From positions 1 through 64,000 of the forward strand of contig NZ_JBNGPA010000011.1 in assembly GCF_050589845.1 (NCBI RefSeq): a stretch of 64,000 nt of DNA. The letters are read 5' to 3'. The stretch comes from Carboxylicivirga agarovorans (GTDB lineage: Bacteria > Bacteroidota > Bacteroidia > Bacteroidales > Marinilabiliaceae). A model generated the notes under the pieces. It made no database searches and was not told the origin of the DNA. It worked only from the letters and a program-made list of their open reading frames with translations. The translations under genes were made by a program, and so were the position numbers. This document shows, in pieces, positions 10,118 through 19,961 of the stretch (within the stretch, counting starts at the first letter, position 1; each line of letters starts with the position of its first letter).

Positions 10118-13100
10118 TTATGGTAATGGCATGCCTTCAACCCAAGGGCCATCATTTGCCAATAACAGTTGCATTATTTGTTTAAAATCAGATTCTACCA
10201 TTTGCTTAACCCTGTCTTTTACCTCTGCCAAAGCGTTTTGGGCATAAGCCAGGTTTTGTTTCTGGGTAGCTGTTGGTCCATAGGTATTGTTAGCAATGTT
10301 TATTGAAGCAGCCTGTATGCGACTGGTGATGGTTGGTGACGTTTTTTCACCAATCAGGTTTTTAGCGGCATTACCATTCATCTTTTTATCCAAATCAAAT
10401 AATTCCTGCTTCAGGTTATACAGCCTGTTGTCCAGTTCACCAGCAGTCAGTTTTGAGTTTTGAAGTGATAACTCGAAGGCTTTAATTTGTTTGAATGCCG
10501 TATTGATGCTGCTATTTACCGCACTTATTTCCTTTTGCGTCTTTTGTAAGACCGTAATATAATCATCAATTTCGTTTTCAGATTGAGGTTTCAGATAGCC
10601 TTTATAGAGCGGCACCACTTCAAAGTTGATATCAGCTGTTAATTGACTGATCATTCCATTTTCCTCTTTATTTAGCGAAGCTTTATATGTGCCTGAAGGT
10701 ACCAGGTAACCCAGACTGTTACCATTGTTTTTATGACCCGGAGTGATGGTGTTAACGGGTGCATAACGCAGATCCCAGGCCAGACGATGAAAACCCTTAC
10801 CCGTTTGTGCGCTTAATCGCCTGATTACATCACCTTTTTCATCCTTGATGGTCAGCCATATTTTAATGGTGTCTTGCCTGTGCTCTTTTTCCAGCTGTTC
10901 CCAACCAGGGAATGTTACGGCTTCACCATTTTCAATGGCGTTCTTTTCTTCCTTTTGTCGCAATTGACTCATTAACAAATAATCATCCTTTAGATAGTAA
11001 GTGAAAACGGCACCAAAATCAGGGTTGGGGGATGAGAAGAATCCAGCTCCTTGCGAGCCTTTGCCTCTCATGGTCATACCTGGACGAGGAATGTACTTTA
11101 ATGCTTTGCGGGCAGGGAAGAGGGTCGCTTCTGAATTCAGCTGCTCTTCACTAATGTTTCGCAATGCCGAATAGTCATCCAAAACAAAAAAGCCACGACC
11201 AAATGATGCTGCCACCAAATCATTTTCACGTCGTTGTATGGCTAAGTCTCTGAAGGATATAGTCGGAACCCCTCCTTTTAGTCGTATCCAGTTGGAACCA
11301 CCGTCAATGGTAAAGTAAAGGCCAAATTCAGTACCAATAAAGCATAAGTTAGCATTAACATGATCCTGAACAAATCGCCAAACCAAAGTCTTTTGAGGAA
11401 GGTTCCCCGTTATTGCTTTCCATGATTGTCCTTTATTTGTACTTTTTAAAAGGTAGGGTTTAAAATCTCCAAATTTGTGGTTGTCGAGCGAAATATATAC
11501 AGTATTGACATCATGCAAGTCAGCTTTAATATCATTTACAAAGGCCGTTTCTGGTACATCAGGTAATTTACCAACCGAAATAGTGCGCCAGTTTGCGCCG
11601 CCATCTTCAGTTATACTTATTTGGCCATCGTCGGTACCTGCATAAATGAGGCCTTCCTGCAGAGGAGATTCAGCTAAGGAGGTTATTGTATTATAGGTCG
11701 ACATCGCATAAAAGTCCCAGGCATTATCCCAACTTTGTGTGCTGCCCATTATTGGTAAGCTCAAACGTTCTTCGTTCCTGGTCAAATCACCAGATATCAC
11801 CTTCCAGCTATCGCCACGATCATCGGAACGCCATATTCGTTGAGATGCAAAATATAAACGGGTTGACTGATGTGGACTGACGAGTATGGGGGCATCCCAA
11901 TTGTATCGCTCAAAAGGATCGTTTTCGAGAGCCTGGGGTTGGATATGTACAATTTCTCCGGTCGTTTTATCAACACGTACCAGGTTACCTTCCTGCCATT
12001 CGTTATAAATAATGTTGGGATTACCGGGTTCTGTTGCAGGCTGGTGTCCATCGGCAAACAAGGTTAGATACCAGTCGGCGTTGGTAATACCATTGGCTTT
12101 ATCGGTGCGCGACGGACCTCCTTGCGTATTATTATCTTGCGTACCACCATAGATGTGATAAAACGGTTCGGCATCGTCGACTGCTACTTTGTAAAATTGC
12201 GTAACTGGCAGATTAGAAACATATTTCCAGTTGCGGGTTGCATCAAATGTTTCATAAAGACCTCCATCTGTACCTACCAGCAAATAATCGGGGTCGTTTT
12301 TCTTAAAAGCAATGGCATGATTGTCGGAGTGCTTATGTTCTTCACTCATGCGTTTAAAGGTTTTACCTCCATCGCTTGATATTTGCATTCTCACATCGAC
12401 CAGGTAAAGTTTATCAAATTGATGCGGACAAGCATATAACTCCTGATAATAATGAGGTCCGGTAGCACCCGAAACAGCATTGGACATTTTTACCCATGAT
12501 TCGCCCTTGTTGCTTGAGCGGAATACACCACCATTGCGATGATTCAGCTCGATGGCGGCATACACCACATCGGGCTGTTGTGGTGATATGGCCATTCCTA
12601 TTTTTGCCATGTTACCGGATGGCAGTCCCTTAGAAAGTTTTTTCCAATTAACACCACCATCATCGGACCGATAGATGGCCGTTCCGGGACCTCCACCCAT
12701 ATAAGCTGCTACATTTCTGTGATGTTGCCAGGTCGCGGCATACAGGACATTGGGGTTACGGGGATCAATTAACAGATCAGTGGCGCCAACCCACTCATTA
12801 TTACCTAAGGTTTGTTGCCAGGTCTGACCACCATCTGTGGATTTGTAAATACCACGTTCGCCACCTTTGTTCCAAAGCGGTCCCTGAGCTGCCACCCATA
12901 TAACTCTTGAGTCATTAGGATGTACAATGATTTTACTGATGTGTTGCGATTCATGAAGGCCCATATTGGTCCAGCTGGCCCCGTCATCGTCACTTTTGTA
13001 TATGCCATCACCAAAACCAACATGACGTCCGCCAACATTCTCGCCGGTGCCCAACCAGATGGTATGGTGATTATTCGGATCGATGGTAATGCATCCGGTT

Positions 13101-13378
13101 GAATATACTTTTTGATTGTCAAAAATTGGTTGCCAGGTAGTACCGGCATTTTCAGTTTTCCAAACGCCACCTGAACCAACAGCTACATACCAGGTGTTTT
13201 CTTTTTGGGGATGGATTACAACATCGGCTATGCGTCCTGACATTAAAGCCGGACCTATGCTACGAAGTTTAAGTCCTTCAAATGTTGTGTCATTTAATAA
13301 GGTTTGTGCTGTTAGCGAGCAGGTGAGAATTAACAGCATGAAAGGCAGGACGAATCCTTTTTTTCTAATTCTTTTCAT
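10118..13378 (-). CDS. Secreted Asp-box (BNR/VPS10-like) repeat protein, copy 2
   Basis: Residue-identical duplicate of 1123-4383 (1,086 aa from the signal-peptide ATG at 13378). It has the same Asp-box propeller architecture and the same surroundings, so both copies should have equal expression potential. Because nothing has diverged, no division of labour between the copies can be inferred. Confidence 0.88.
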   Translation of the reverse strand: MKRIRKKGFVLPFMLLILTCSLTAQTLLNDTTFEGLKLRSIGPALMSGRIADVVIHPQKENTWYVAVGSGGVWKTENAGTTWQPIFDNQKVYSTGCITIDPNNHHTIWLGTGENVGGRHVGFGDGIYKSDDDGASWTNMGLHESQHISKIIVHPNDSRVIWVAAQGPLWNKGGERGIYKSTDGGQTWQQTLGNNEWVGATDLLIDPRNPNVLYAATWQHHRNVAAYMGGGPGTAIYRSDDGGVNWKKLSKGLPSGNMAKIGMAISPQQPDVVYAAIELNHRNGGVFRSSNKGESWVKMSNAVSGATGPHYYQELYACPHQFDKLYLVDVRMQISSDGGKTFKRMSEEHKHSDNHAIAFKKNDPDYLLVGTDGGLYETFDATRNWKYVSNLPVTQFYKVAVDDAEPFYHIYGGTQDNNTQGGPSRTDKANGITNADWYLTLFADGHQPATEPGNPNIIYNEWQEGNLVRVDKTTGEIVHIQPQALENDPFERYNWDAPILVSPHQSTRLYFASQRIWRSDDRGDSWKVISGDLTRNEERLSLPIMGSTQSWDNAWDFYAMSTYNTITSLAESPLQEGLIYAGTDDGQISITEDGGANWRTISVGKLPDVPETAFVNDIKADLHDVNTVYISLDNHKFGDFKPYLLKSTNKGQSWKAITGNLPQKTLVWRFVQDHVNANLCFIGTEFGLYFTIDGGSNWIRLKGGVPTISFRDLAIQRRENDLVAASFGRGFFVLDDYSALRNISEEQLNSEATLFPARKALKYIPRPGMTMRGKGSQGAGFFSSPNPDFGAVFTYYLKDDYLLMSQLRQKEEKNAIENGEAVTFPGWEQLEKEHRQDTIKIWLTIKDEKGDVIRRLSAQTGKGFHRLAWDLRYAPVNTITPGHKNNGNSLGYLVPSGTYKASLNKEENGMISQLTADINFEVVPLYKGYLKPQSENEIDDYITVLQKTQKEISAVNSSINTAFKQIKAFELSLQNSKLTAGELDNRLYNLKQELFDLDKKMNGNAAKNLIGEKTSPTITSRIQAASINIANNTYGPTATQKQNLAYAQNALAEVKDRVKQMVESDFKQIMQLLLANDGPWVEGMPLP

Positions 13379-13479
13379 GGTTGTGTATTGTATGTGAGTG
13401 ATAAAGTATAGTAAATATAGTTTAAATTTAATTGATAAACAGTGGCTTGAGAATGATAAGTTCAATTTGTAATGCCCGG

Positions 13480-13521
13480 GTGCATAAAAAAAGCCCCGCA
13501 TTCAATAACATGAAGCGGGGC
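13480..13521 (-). terminator. Intrinsic terminator of DPP IV gene, second copy
   Basis: Same GCCCCGC/GCGGGGC stem with a minus-strand T-run as at 4485-4526. Confidence 0.85.
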
Positions 13522-13580
13522 GTTTAACTATTGACCTGAGTTCGATATTAAGTTTCGAACCAGTCTATTTATACACAAAC

Positions 13581-15920
13581 TTACGGTAAATCTAAATCTA
13601 CATTATTACGATAATCGCCTAACAGGTGTTCCGAGAAATGATACCAGATCATCTTTTCAAAATAAGGCGAATATTGTGAAAAACCATGTCGCACATTGGG
13701 GATAATCATAAAGTCGAAACGCTTACGGGCGTCCATTAATGCCTGCACAACGCGCATGGTATTAGCGGGATGCACATTGTTGTCAATCTCTCCGTGAACA
13801 AGCATTAAGTGACCTTTTAGGTTCCTGGCAATAGAAGGATTCGTAGGTATTTTACTCTTGAAGGTTATTTCGTATTCATCTTCCGGATTATCAACCTTAA
13901 CAGAATCTTTTACCTCTTCTTTCTTTTTTATCTTCTTCTTTACTTCTTTGACGCCATGGTGTGTTTCACCCCACCATTTGTTATAAATGTTGTTATCATG
14001 GTTACCGGCTGATGATACGGCAGCTTTATAAAAATCAGGATAAGCAAACATGGCTGCTGTTGACATAAAACCACCGCCACTGTGACCAAAAATACCAACA
14101 CGATTGATATCTATGTAATCGTAGCGGTTAGCCAGTTGCTGCAGTGCAAACATATCATCTTTTAAAGCATAGTCGCGGAGGTTATCATAGCCATAGGTAT
14201 GGTAGTATTTATGGCGTTTGGGGCTTCCGCCGCGGTGACCAACCGATACCACCACAAAACCCAGTTGGGCCAGTGCGGTATTATAGCGCGCTGTGACAGT
14301 AAAATCTCTTACCACCGCTTCGGTTTGCGGTCCGGGGTATACATACGAAATGACCGGGTATTTTTTAGTGGAATCAAAATCAAATGGTTTCCAGATAACG
14401 CCATGAAGATTGGTAACACCATCATCTGCTTTCACAATGAATTTCTCAGGGAAATGCCAGCCCAGCTCTTTAACACGTGCCAGATCCATTGTTTCCAGTT
14501 CCATGATCACCGCACCGCTTTTATCGCGGACAACAGCTTTGGGTGCCAGGTCTACGCGCGAGTAGTTATTTACAAAGTAATTGGCATGCTTATCGGTTTT
14601 AGGCATGCTAAAATGATGATTGGCCTCTTCGGGTGTTATGATGCGTCCGTTGCTGCCATCAAAGTTGATGCTGTAGTATATGTTATAATACGGGTCAAAT
14701 CCTTTTTCTTTACCATAGGCAGGGTAGTAGATTGTGTTGGCAACCGTATCTATACGTGCAACCTGTCCCACCACATAGTTGCCTTTGGTAATCTGGTTTT
14801 TAAGGTTACCATCGGCATCGTAACGGTATAGTTGTCCCCAACCTGTGCGCTCTGACCACCAGATCAGTTCACGACCTTCGTCTATGACATGCAACTGGTT
14901 CATCTGGTCGTTGAAGTAAGGCTTTGATTTCTCACTGAACAAGGATTTAACCTCACCTGTATTGGTATTGACTTTAACTACCTCCAGTTCATCGCATGTC
15001 CGTTTTTTACGTATCACAAATAAGTTATCCGATTTTTTTGACGGACGGTATGTACGGATGCTTTGATCTTTCCATTTACTCAAATCCGGTTTTGTCCATT
15101 CCGTTGATGCGATATCGTATATTGCCAGGTGCGGAATGCCAATGTGCTCATCTCCGGGCATAGCATATTTATAAGTTTCAACAGTCGGGCGTGGATTGGC
15201 TACAGAGTTAATAACAGCCATCTCCTTTACTTTGCGCGTATCGTATCGAACCGTGTAAAATTTCTTCTCATCTTTAAACCAGTATACCCATGCTTTCAGG
15301 CGTTTGTCAGATGTGGTGTCGCCACCTTTGCTCTGATAGCTGAACCAGCGCTCACCATCAGTGGTTAGTTGTGTCTCTGTACTGTCTTTGTCATCGGCAC
15401 GCATCATATATAAGTTGTGCTGACGTGCAAAAACGATGTAAGTACTGTCGGGCGAGTAGCTCTTCCAATTGTGTTTGGTTTCCTTTTTAACGGTATCGAT
15501 TTTACTCACCCATTTGGTCTGCATATTGTATTTAAACTTCAAATTGTCCATTTCAAAGGTAAAGCTCGATTTGCTGTTCTTCTCAAACTCTATCTTTTTA
15601 ATGGGTAAGTTGTTTACATTGTAAGGTTTATGAGTAATGGCCGTTACTTTGGAGGCCAAATCATTATTGTCAAAAAGTGGTTGCTTCGATCGCTTGTCAG
15701 GATCAACAAACCAATAAAAGTTACCGTCGGAAGTTTTATAACTGTACCAAAACAAGTGGCTGTTTTCAATCCAGTTAGGATTTACCCGGCTTGAGCCGAT
15801 GTATTTCTGCACATTACTTTTGGTGAATTTATTGGCCAGTTCAAAGTTGGCCTTTTGTGCAGTTGTTGAAAATGTTGCTATTAGTAAAATGCCCAATAAC
15901 AATAATAAGTGTTTCTTCAT
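13581..15920 (-). CDS. Secreted S9 family dipeptidyl peptidase IV, copy 2
   Basis: Residue-identical duplicate of 4586-6925 with the same triad (Ser614, Asp713, His745), signal peptide and Lys-rich insert. It lies divergent from the intact spermidine-synthase-like gene at 16202, with 281 bases between the starts. If the duplication is real, the main consequence is doubled dosage of this peptidase and the BNR protein. Confidence 0.95.
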   Translation of the reverse strand: MKKHLLLLLGILLIATFSTTAQKANFELANKFTKSNVQKYIGSSRVNPNWIENSHLFWYSYKTSDGNFYWFVDPDKRSKQPLFDNNDLASKVTAITHKPYNVNNLPIKKIEFEKNSKSSFTFEMDNLKFKYNMQTKWVSKIDTVKKETKHNWKSYSPDSTYIVFARQHNLYMMRADDKDSTETQLTTDGERWFSYQSKGGDTTSDKRLKAWVYWFKDEKKFYTVRYDTRKVKEMAVINSVANPRPTVETYKYAMPGDEHIGIPHLAIYDIASTEWTKPDLSKWKDQSIRTYRPSKKSDNLFVIRKKRTCDELEVVKVNTNTGEVKSLFSEKSKPYFNDQMNQLHVIDEGRELIWWSERTGWGQLYRYDADGNLKNQITKGNYVVGQVARIDTVANTIYYPAYGKEKGFDPYYNIYYSINFDGSNGRIITPEEANHHFSMPKTDKHANYFVNNYSRVDLAPKAVVRDKSGAVIMELETMDLARVKELGWHFPEKFIVKADDGVTNLHGVIWKPFDFDSTKKYPVISYVYPGPQTEAVVRDFTVTARYNTALAQLGFVVVSVGHRGGSPKRHKYYHTYGYDNLRDYALKDDMFALQQLANRYDYIDINRVGIFGHSGGGFMSTAAMFAYPDFYKAAVSSAGNHDNNIYNKWWGETHHGVKEVKKKIKKKEEVKDSVKVDNPEDEYEITFKSKIPTNPSIARNLKGHLMLVHGEIDNNVHPANTMRVVQALMDARKRFDFMIIPNVRHGFSQYSPYFEKMIWYHFSEHLLGDYRNNVDLDLP

Positions 15921-16201
15921 ATGATTCTGATTAATGCGTGAATGACGAAAATACAGATTCTTTTTGTATTCATTTATGATATTTCTTTCGTTTCCTTTTG
16001 ATGGGCTTATATTTTTAATAAAACCCTCTTTTTAAACTGATAATGGGTGTTCGATACCGGACATGATATTGCCCCAATCCGAACGAAGAAGACCCGGTAA
16101 TAAGTCTGTTTTCAGATATAAATTGCTGAATATTATATTTATAACGAAATAGGTATACTTGTTGCTTAAATAGGCGCAATTCCAAGTAAAACCTAAACAT
16201 T

Positions 16202-18451
16202 ATGAAATTAACCAAACAAACGATCATTGTCTTTCTTGTGTCCCTGTCTCTCATATCAATGGAAATAATCTGGTCCAGAGTGTTTTCAGCAGAGTACTTC
16301 TACACATTTGCATTTTTGGTTCTTAGCATTAGTATTTTAGGATTGGGCTTGGGTGCTTTAAGCGTAAGGTTAAGCAAGCGCCTCGCCGCCAAAGAAAGTT
16401 TTGGCTGTTTGTTAAGCTTGACAGGCTTGTTAATGCTGGTGGGTCCACCAGCTGTCTTGTACCTGCAATTGGATTTCTCCCAGTTGTTAAGTAATCACAT
16501 GATGTTACTTAATCTATTGGCTGCTATTGTTATATTGGGTAGTTCATTCTTTACCGGAGGAATGGTCATAAGTGGTATTTTCAGAAAATCGCATGAATCA
16601 ATGCCACAATTGTATATGGGCGATTTAATAGGAGCTGCACTGGGTGTGGTATTCGCAGTATTGTTAATGAATACCATAGGTACTGATAAGGCAGCTTTAC
16701 TGGTTGCCTTCCCTGTTTTTGCAGCATCACTGCTTTCATTCACTAACTGGTTCAGATTGATTCCGCTGTTATTACTTCTATCCAGCTTTGTGGTGTTGCC
16801 AAAGAGTTCAGTTATTTTGAAAAGTGCAAAGAAAGACCGGGCTGAAGTGATTTATTCACATTGGGATGCCATGGCGCGTTTAAAAGTTTACAAGTATAGT
16901 GACGATTATTGGGGATTAAACATCGATAACGCCGCCAATTCGCCTGTTATAGCTTTTGATGGTGATTTTGACCGGCCCGATTCTTTAAAGATCCCTTTTT
17001 CAATCCCTGCGACAAAGCTGACTGATCGTTTTGATAATTGTCGCTTTTTATCACTTGGAGCCGGCGGTGGCGGTGATGTTTTAATGGCTTTACAAGATGG
17101 GGCAACAGAAGTTCATGCCGTTGAGGTGAATCCATCCATCAACAAGATGATGACAGATGGTTTCCTGCAGGAATTTTCAGGCGATATATACAATGATGAC
17201 AGGGTAAGGGTGGTGAGTGAAGACGCCAGGGCTTATGTAAGGCGGTTTGAGAATTATTTTGATGTTATTTATTCATTAAGCTCCAATAGTTTTGCGGCCC
17301 TGGCTTCAGGTTCATTTGCGCTGGCAGAGAATTATTTATTTACCACTGAAGCCTTTCAGGATTATTATAAAGCCTTGTCGGGTGATGGTTATTTGTTAAT
17401 GGAGCACCAGTTTTATGTGCCACGTATGGTGTCAGAAATATTAGAAGCTTTGGAAAAGGAGGGGGTTAAAAATCCTAAGGCACACATTGCAGTCTATCAT
17501 TTACCAACCATGCGACGTCATCTGATATTATTGGCTAAAAAGCCACTGGATGATGCGACCATCGCCACTGCTGTACATGAAACCAATGCTGAGAATTACG
17601 CTTTCTTCAGGCAGTTATATCCCGCTGCCGATTCGGTTAAAGGCAACCGGATTAATCAGATCATTGAAAATGGCTGGCAAGAAGCACAGTTAACAGCATC
17701 GACCAACTTATCACCTTGCAACGATAACAGACCATTTACCGGGCAGTTAGGCTTGATGAAGAACTTCTCAATGGAACGCATTAAAAAGAAACTGATGCCA
17801 TACGAGTTTCAGGGCTTTCCCTTATCCATCGTTATAGTATTGGTGATTTTGGCTATAGTGACGGTAATAGTGCTCCCACTTAACTTTTTACCGTATTTAA
17901 AGTCGGGTATTAAGTTCAAGGCTGCCGGCTGGTTATACTTCTTTGCCATTGGAGTGGGTTTTATGGCCGTTGAGGTGATATTGATCCAGCAGTATACATT
18001 GTTTATCGGCTCATCGTCTTACACCTTTATGACATTGCTGTTTGTGTTGCTGGCAAGCTCTGGACTGGGTAGTTTTTTCAGTAAGCGTTTTAAAAGCAAT
18101 ACGCCATTTATTTTTATTGCAGCCTGGCTGTTATTCAATGTCGTATTCTTTTCATTGGTGGTTTCCGTTTTCGGTGGATTAAGCCTTTTCTGGCGAATAG
18201 CAATCACATGCATCATGGTTGGTCCCCTGGGTTTTTTCATGGGAATGCCTTTTGTTAAGGGAAGTGCCAGATCGGGAGAATTGGTTGACTGGGGCTTTGC
18301 CATTAATGGTGCGGCATCGGTTATTGGCAGTACCCTTGTGTTACTACCTGTTTTCCTCTGGGGATTTAACTATGGTTTGTTAATGGCCGGCTTATTTTAC
18401 CTGTTGGCATGGTGGTTACTTGGCAGGTCATTTACTTTCAATTCTAAGTAA
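16202..18451 (+). CDS. Membrane-embedded spermidine-synthase-like protein (intact)
   Basis: 749 aa. About six hydrophobic helices (residues 7-200) precede a soluble Rossmann domain of the spermine/spermidine synthase fold, with the glycine-rich nucleotide loop GAGGGGD at 286-292 and an acidic strand end (VEVNPS). About six more helices follow (545-740). Proteins of this shape are widespread and usually annotated as fused MFS/spermidine synthase; the substrate is uncertain, and aminopropyl transfer is not established by sequence. The start ATG opens a membrane helix directly. A small membrane protein follows 39 bases downstream on the same strand, so the two may be cotranscribed. Confidence 0.85.
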   Translation: MKLTKQTIIVFLVSLSLISMEIIWSRVFSAEYFYTFAFLVLSISILGLGLGALSVRLSKRLAAKESFGCLLSLTGLLMLVGPPAVLYLQLDFSQLLSNHMMLLNLLAAIVILGSSFFTGGMVISGIFRKSHESMPQLYMGDLIGAALGVVFAVLLMNTIGTDKAALLVAFPVFAASLLSFTNWFRLIPLLLLLSSFVVLPKSSVILKSAKKDRAEVIYSHWDAMARLKVYKYSDDYWGLNIDNAANSPVIAFDGDFDRPDSLKIPFSIPATKLTDRFDNCRFLSLGAGGGGDVLMALQDGATEVHAVEVNPSINKMMTDGFLQEFSGDIYNDDRVRVVSEDARAYVRRFENYFDVIYSLSSNSFAALASGSFALAENYLFTTEAFQDYYKALSGDGYLLMEHQFYVPRMVSEILEALEKEGVKNPKAHIAVYHLPTMRRHLILLAKKPLDDATIATAVHETNAENYAFFRQLYPAADSVKGNRINQIIENGWQEAQLTASTNLSPCNDNRPFTGQLGLMKNFSMERIKKKLMPYEFQGFPLSIVIVLVILAIVTVIVLPLNFLPYLKSGIKFKAAGWLYFFAIGVGFMAVEVILIQQYTLFIGSSSYTFMTLLFVLLASSGLGSFFSKRFKSNTPFIFIAAWLLFNVVFFSLVVSVFGGLSLFWRIAITCIMVGPLGFFMGMPFVKGSARSGELVDWGFAINGAASVIGSTLVLLPVFLWGFNYGLLMAGLFYLLAWWLLGRSFTFNSK

Positions 18452-18490
18452 ATAAGCTTTTCTTTAAGTAAAGAATAAAATAGAGAACGT

Positions 18491-18991
18491 ATGAAACAAA
18501 GAGCCTTAACACGAGAAGATATTAAAGAATTGCGTTATCAGTGCAGAATGGGATACATTATCCCCTTCTTTATATCAATAGTAGGGTCAGCCATCGTGAT
18601 AACCCTTTTTGAAATCCATATAAATCAGGCTGCCGCTTTTGATTACGGCACCAATGCTTTGCTGGTTACTGTTGTAGCACTGATAGCTGTGCTGGTGAGC
18701 TATTATATGAATCATAAGTACTATGGAGATATCAGCAATAATTATAAAATAGCACAGACTAAAGTGCTGGAACGAAAGGTGCGTAAAAAGGATTTTGAGG
18801 CAGGTAGCGGCAATGCCACAACAATGCCTCATAAGCGAAGCATGAAATCATTCACGCGTTACGATTTTATTATCGATAACACGGTTTACAGGGTGGATAA
18901 GCAACTATTTAATACTTGCCATGACGGCGATAAGGTATTATTTTACTATGCACCTAAAAGCAAATATTTATTAAGCATGGCTAAAGCATAG
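18491..18991 (+). CDS. Small two-helix membrane protein, unknown
   Basis: 166 aa. After a charged N-terminus there are two hydrophobic helices (about 22-44 and 56-78). The soluble C-terminal half contains a small beta-type segment (FTRYDFIIDNTVYRVD, then GDKVLFYYAPKSKYLL) that looks like a compact barrel-like domain. I do not recognise the family. It sits 39 bases after the spermidine-synthase-like gene and 20 bases before the PhzF gene, all on the plus strand, so the three may form an operon. The protein is presumably in the inner membrane with its C-terminus in the cytoplasm. Confidence 0.8.
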   Translation: MKQRALTREDIKELRYQCRMGYIIPFFISIVGSAIVITLFEIHINQAAAFDYGTNALLVTVVALIAVLVSYYMNHKYYGDISNNYKIAQTKVLERKVRKKDFEAGSGNATTMPHKRSMKSFTRYDFIIDNTVYRVDKQLFNTCHDGDKVLFYYAPKSKYLLSMAKA

Positions 18992-19011
18992 CCAAAATTG
19001 AAAGAGAGTTT

Positions 19012-19800
19012 ATGAAATTACCCATTTACCAGATAGATGCTTTTACAGAAGAGATATACGGTGGAAATCCCGCTTGTGTTGTGCCATTACAGGATTGGTT
19101 GCCCGATGAGGTGCTTTTGAAGATAGCAAAAGAAAATGCTGTTGCGGAAACCGCCTTTTTTGTCAGGGGGAAAGACAGTGTGCACCTGCGCTGGTTCACA
19201 CCTGACCTTGAAATGGACCTATGTGGTCATGCGACCCTTGCAACTGCCTATGTCCTGAAGGTACATATGGATTATGAACCGGATGTTATGGTTTTCGATA
19301 CTCTGAGTGGTGAATTAAAGGTTGAGTGCCACGCCGATCTCTTAACCCTTGATTTTCCGGCGCGGGAGCCCATAAGAGCCGATCTGCCTAAAGTAATAAA
19401 GGATGCCATCAGCACCCAGCCCGATGCTGTCTTGGTTGCCCGCGATTATGTACTGGTTTATCCATCAGAAAGCATGGTAGCTAATCTGCAGATTGATCGC
19501 CATACATTTGATCAAATTGATCTGGGCACGGGGGGAGTGATTGCCACTGCCAAAGGCAGGCAAAGTGATTTTGTATCGCGCTTTTTCACACCTCAGGCAA
19601 CTATTCTTGAAGATCCTGTAACCGGTTCGGCCCATTGTTCATTGATTCCTTACTGGAGTAAACGACTTAATAAGAGTGATATGACAGCTGTTCAATTGTC
19701 TGACAGGAGAGGTACGCTGTATTGCCAGGATAAGGGTGAACGTGTTTTGATAAGTGGTAAGGCCCGGACATTTATGGTGGGGCATATCTGGGTAGACTAG
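19012..19800 (+). CDS. PhzF family isomerase/epimerase
   Basis: 262 aa, the usual length for the phenazine-biosynthesis PhzF/DapF-like fold. Family landmarks are visible: QIDAFTEEIYGGNPA at the N-terminus, the likely catalytic acid Glu46 (NAVAETAFF), CGHAT at 71-75 and EDPVTGSAHC at 200-209. Most bacterial PhzF homologues outside phenazine producers have unknown substrates. No phenazine genes are nearby, so a role in phenazine synthesis should not be assumed. It is last in the possible operon starting at 16202. Confidence 0.93.
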   Translation: MKLPIYQIDAFTEEIYGGNPACVVPLQDWLPDEVLLKIAKENAVAETAFFVRGKDSVHLRWFTPDLEMDLCGHATLATAYVLKVHMDYEPDVMVFDTLSGELKVECHADLLTLDFPAREPIRADLPKVIKDAISTQPDAVLVARDYVLVYPSESMVANLQIDRHTFDQIDLGTGGVIATAKGRQSDFVSRFFTPQATILEDPVTGSAHCSLIPYWSKRLNKSDMTAVQLSDRRGTLYCQDKGERVLISGKARTFMVGHIWVD

Positions 19801-19925
19801 GGGATGTTAGGAAGTTAGGATGTGGGGATGTTTGGATGTTCGATGTTCAATTCGACAGTTCGACTATTGATCAGTTCGACAATTCGACAGTTGAGCAGTT
19901 CGACAATTGAGCAGTTCGACCGTTC
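19801..19925. repeat. Degenerate tandem repeats before the propeller kinase
   Basis: The first part is built from GGATGTT-like units. The second (about 19848-19922) consists of TTCGACAGTT/TTCGACAATTGAGCAG-like units repeated imperfectly several times. It occupies most of the gap between the PhzF stop and the kinase start. It is not a CRISPR, since units are short, contiguous and without spacers. Confidence 0.8.
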
Positions 19926-19961
19926 ATGTCAATGAATAATCTCTTGGTTTCCAGCGAATGA

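Larger units (their letters stand above)
9028..18022. repeat. Tandem duplication, right copy (8,995-bp unit)
   Basis: This is the second copy of the unit at 33-9027, at a constant offset of 8,995. Unlike the left copy it runs straight into the rest of the spermidine-synthase-like gene, so its right edge (18022/18023) is probably the original chromosomal context. The left edge of the left copy (32/33) is probably the other original flank. The novel join is therefore at 9027/9028. Confidence 0.97.

Noticed and set aside
19848..19922. Repeats resembling a CRISPR array
   Set aside because: Units are 10-16 bases, contiguous, degenerate and without spacers; no cas genes.
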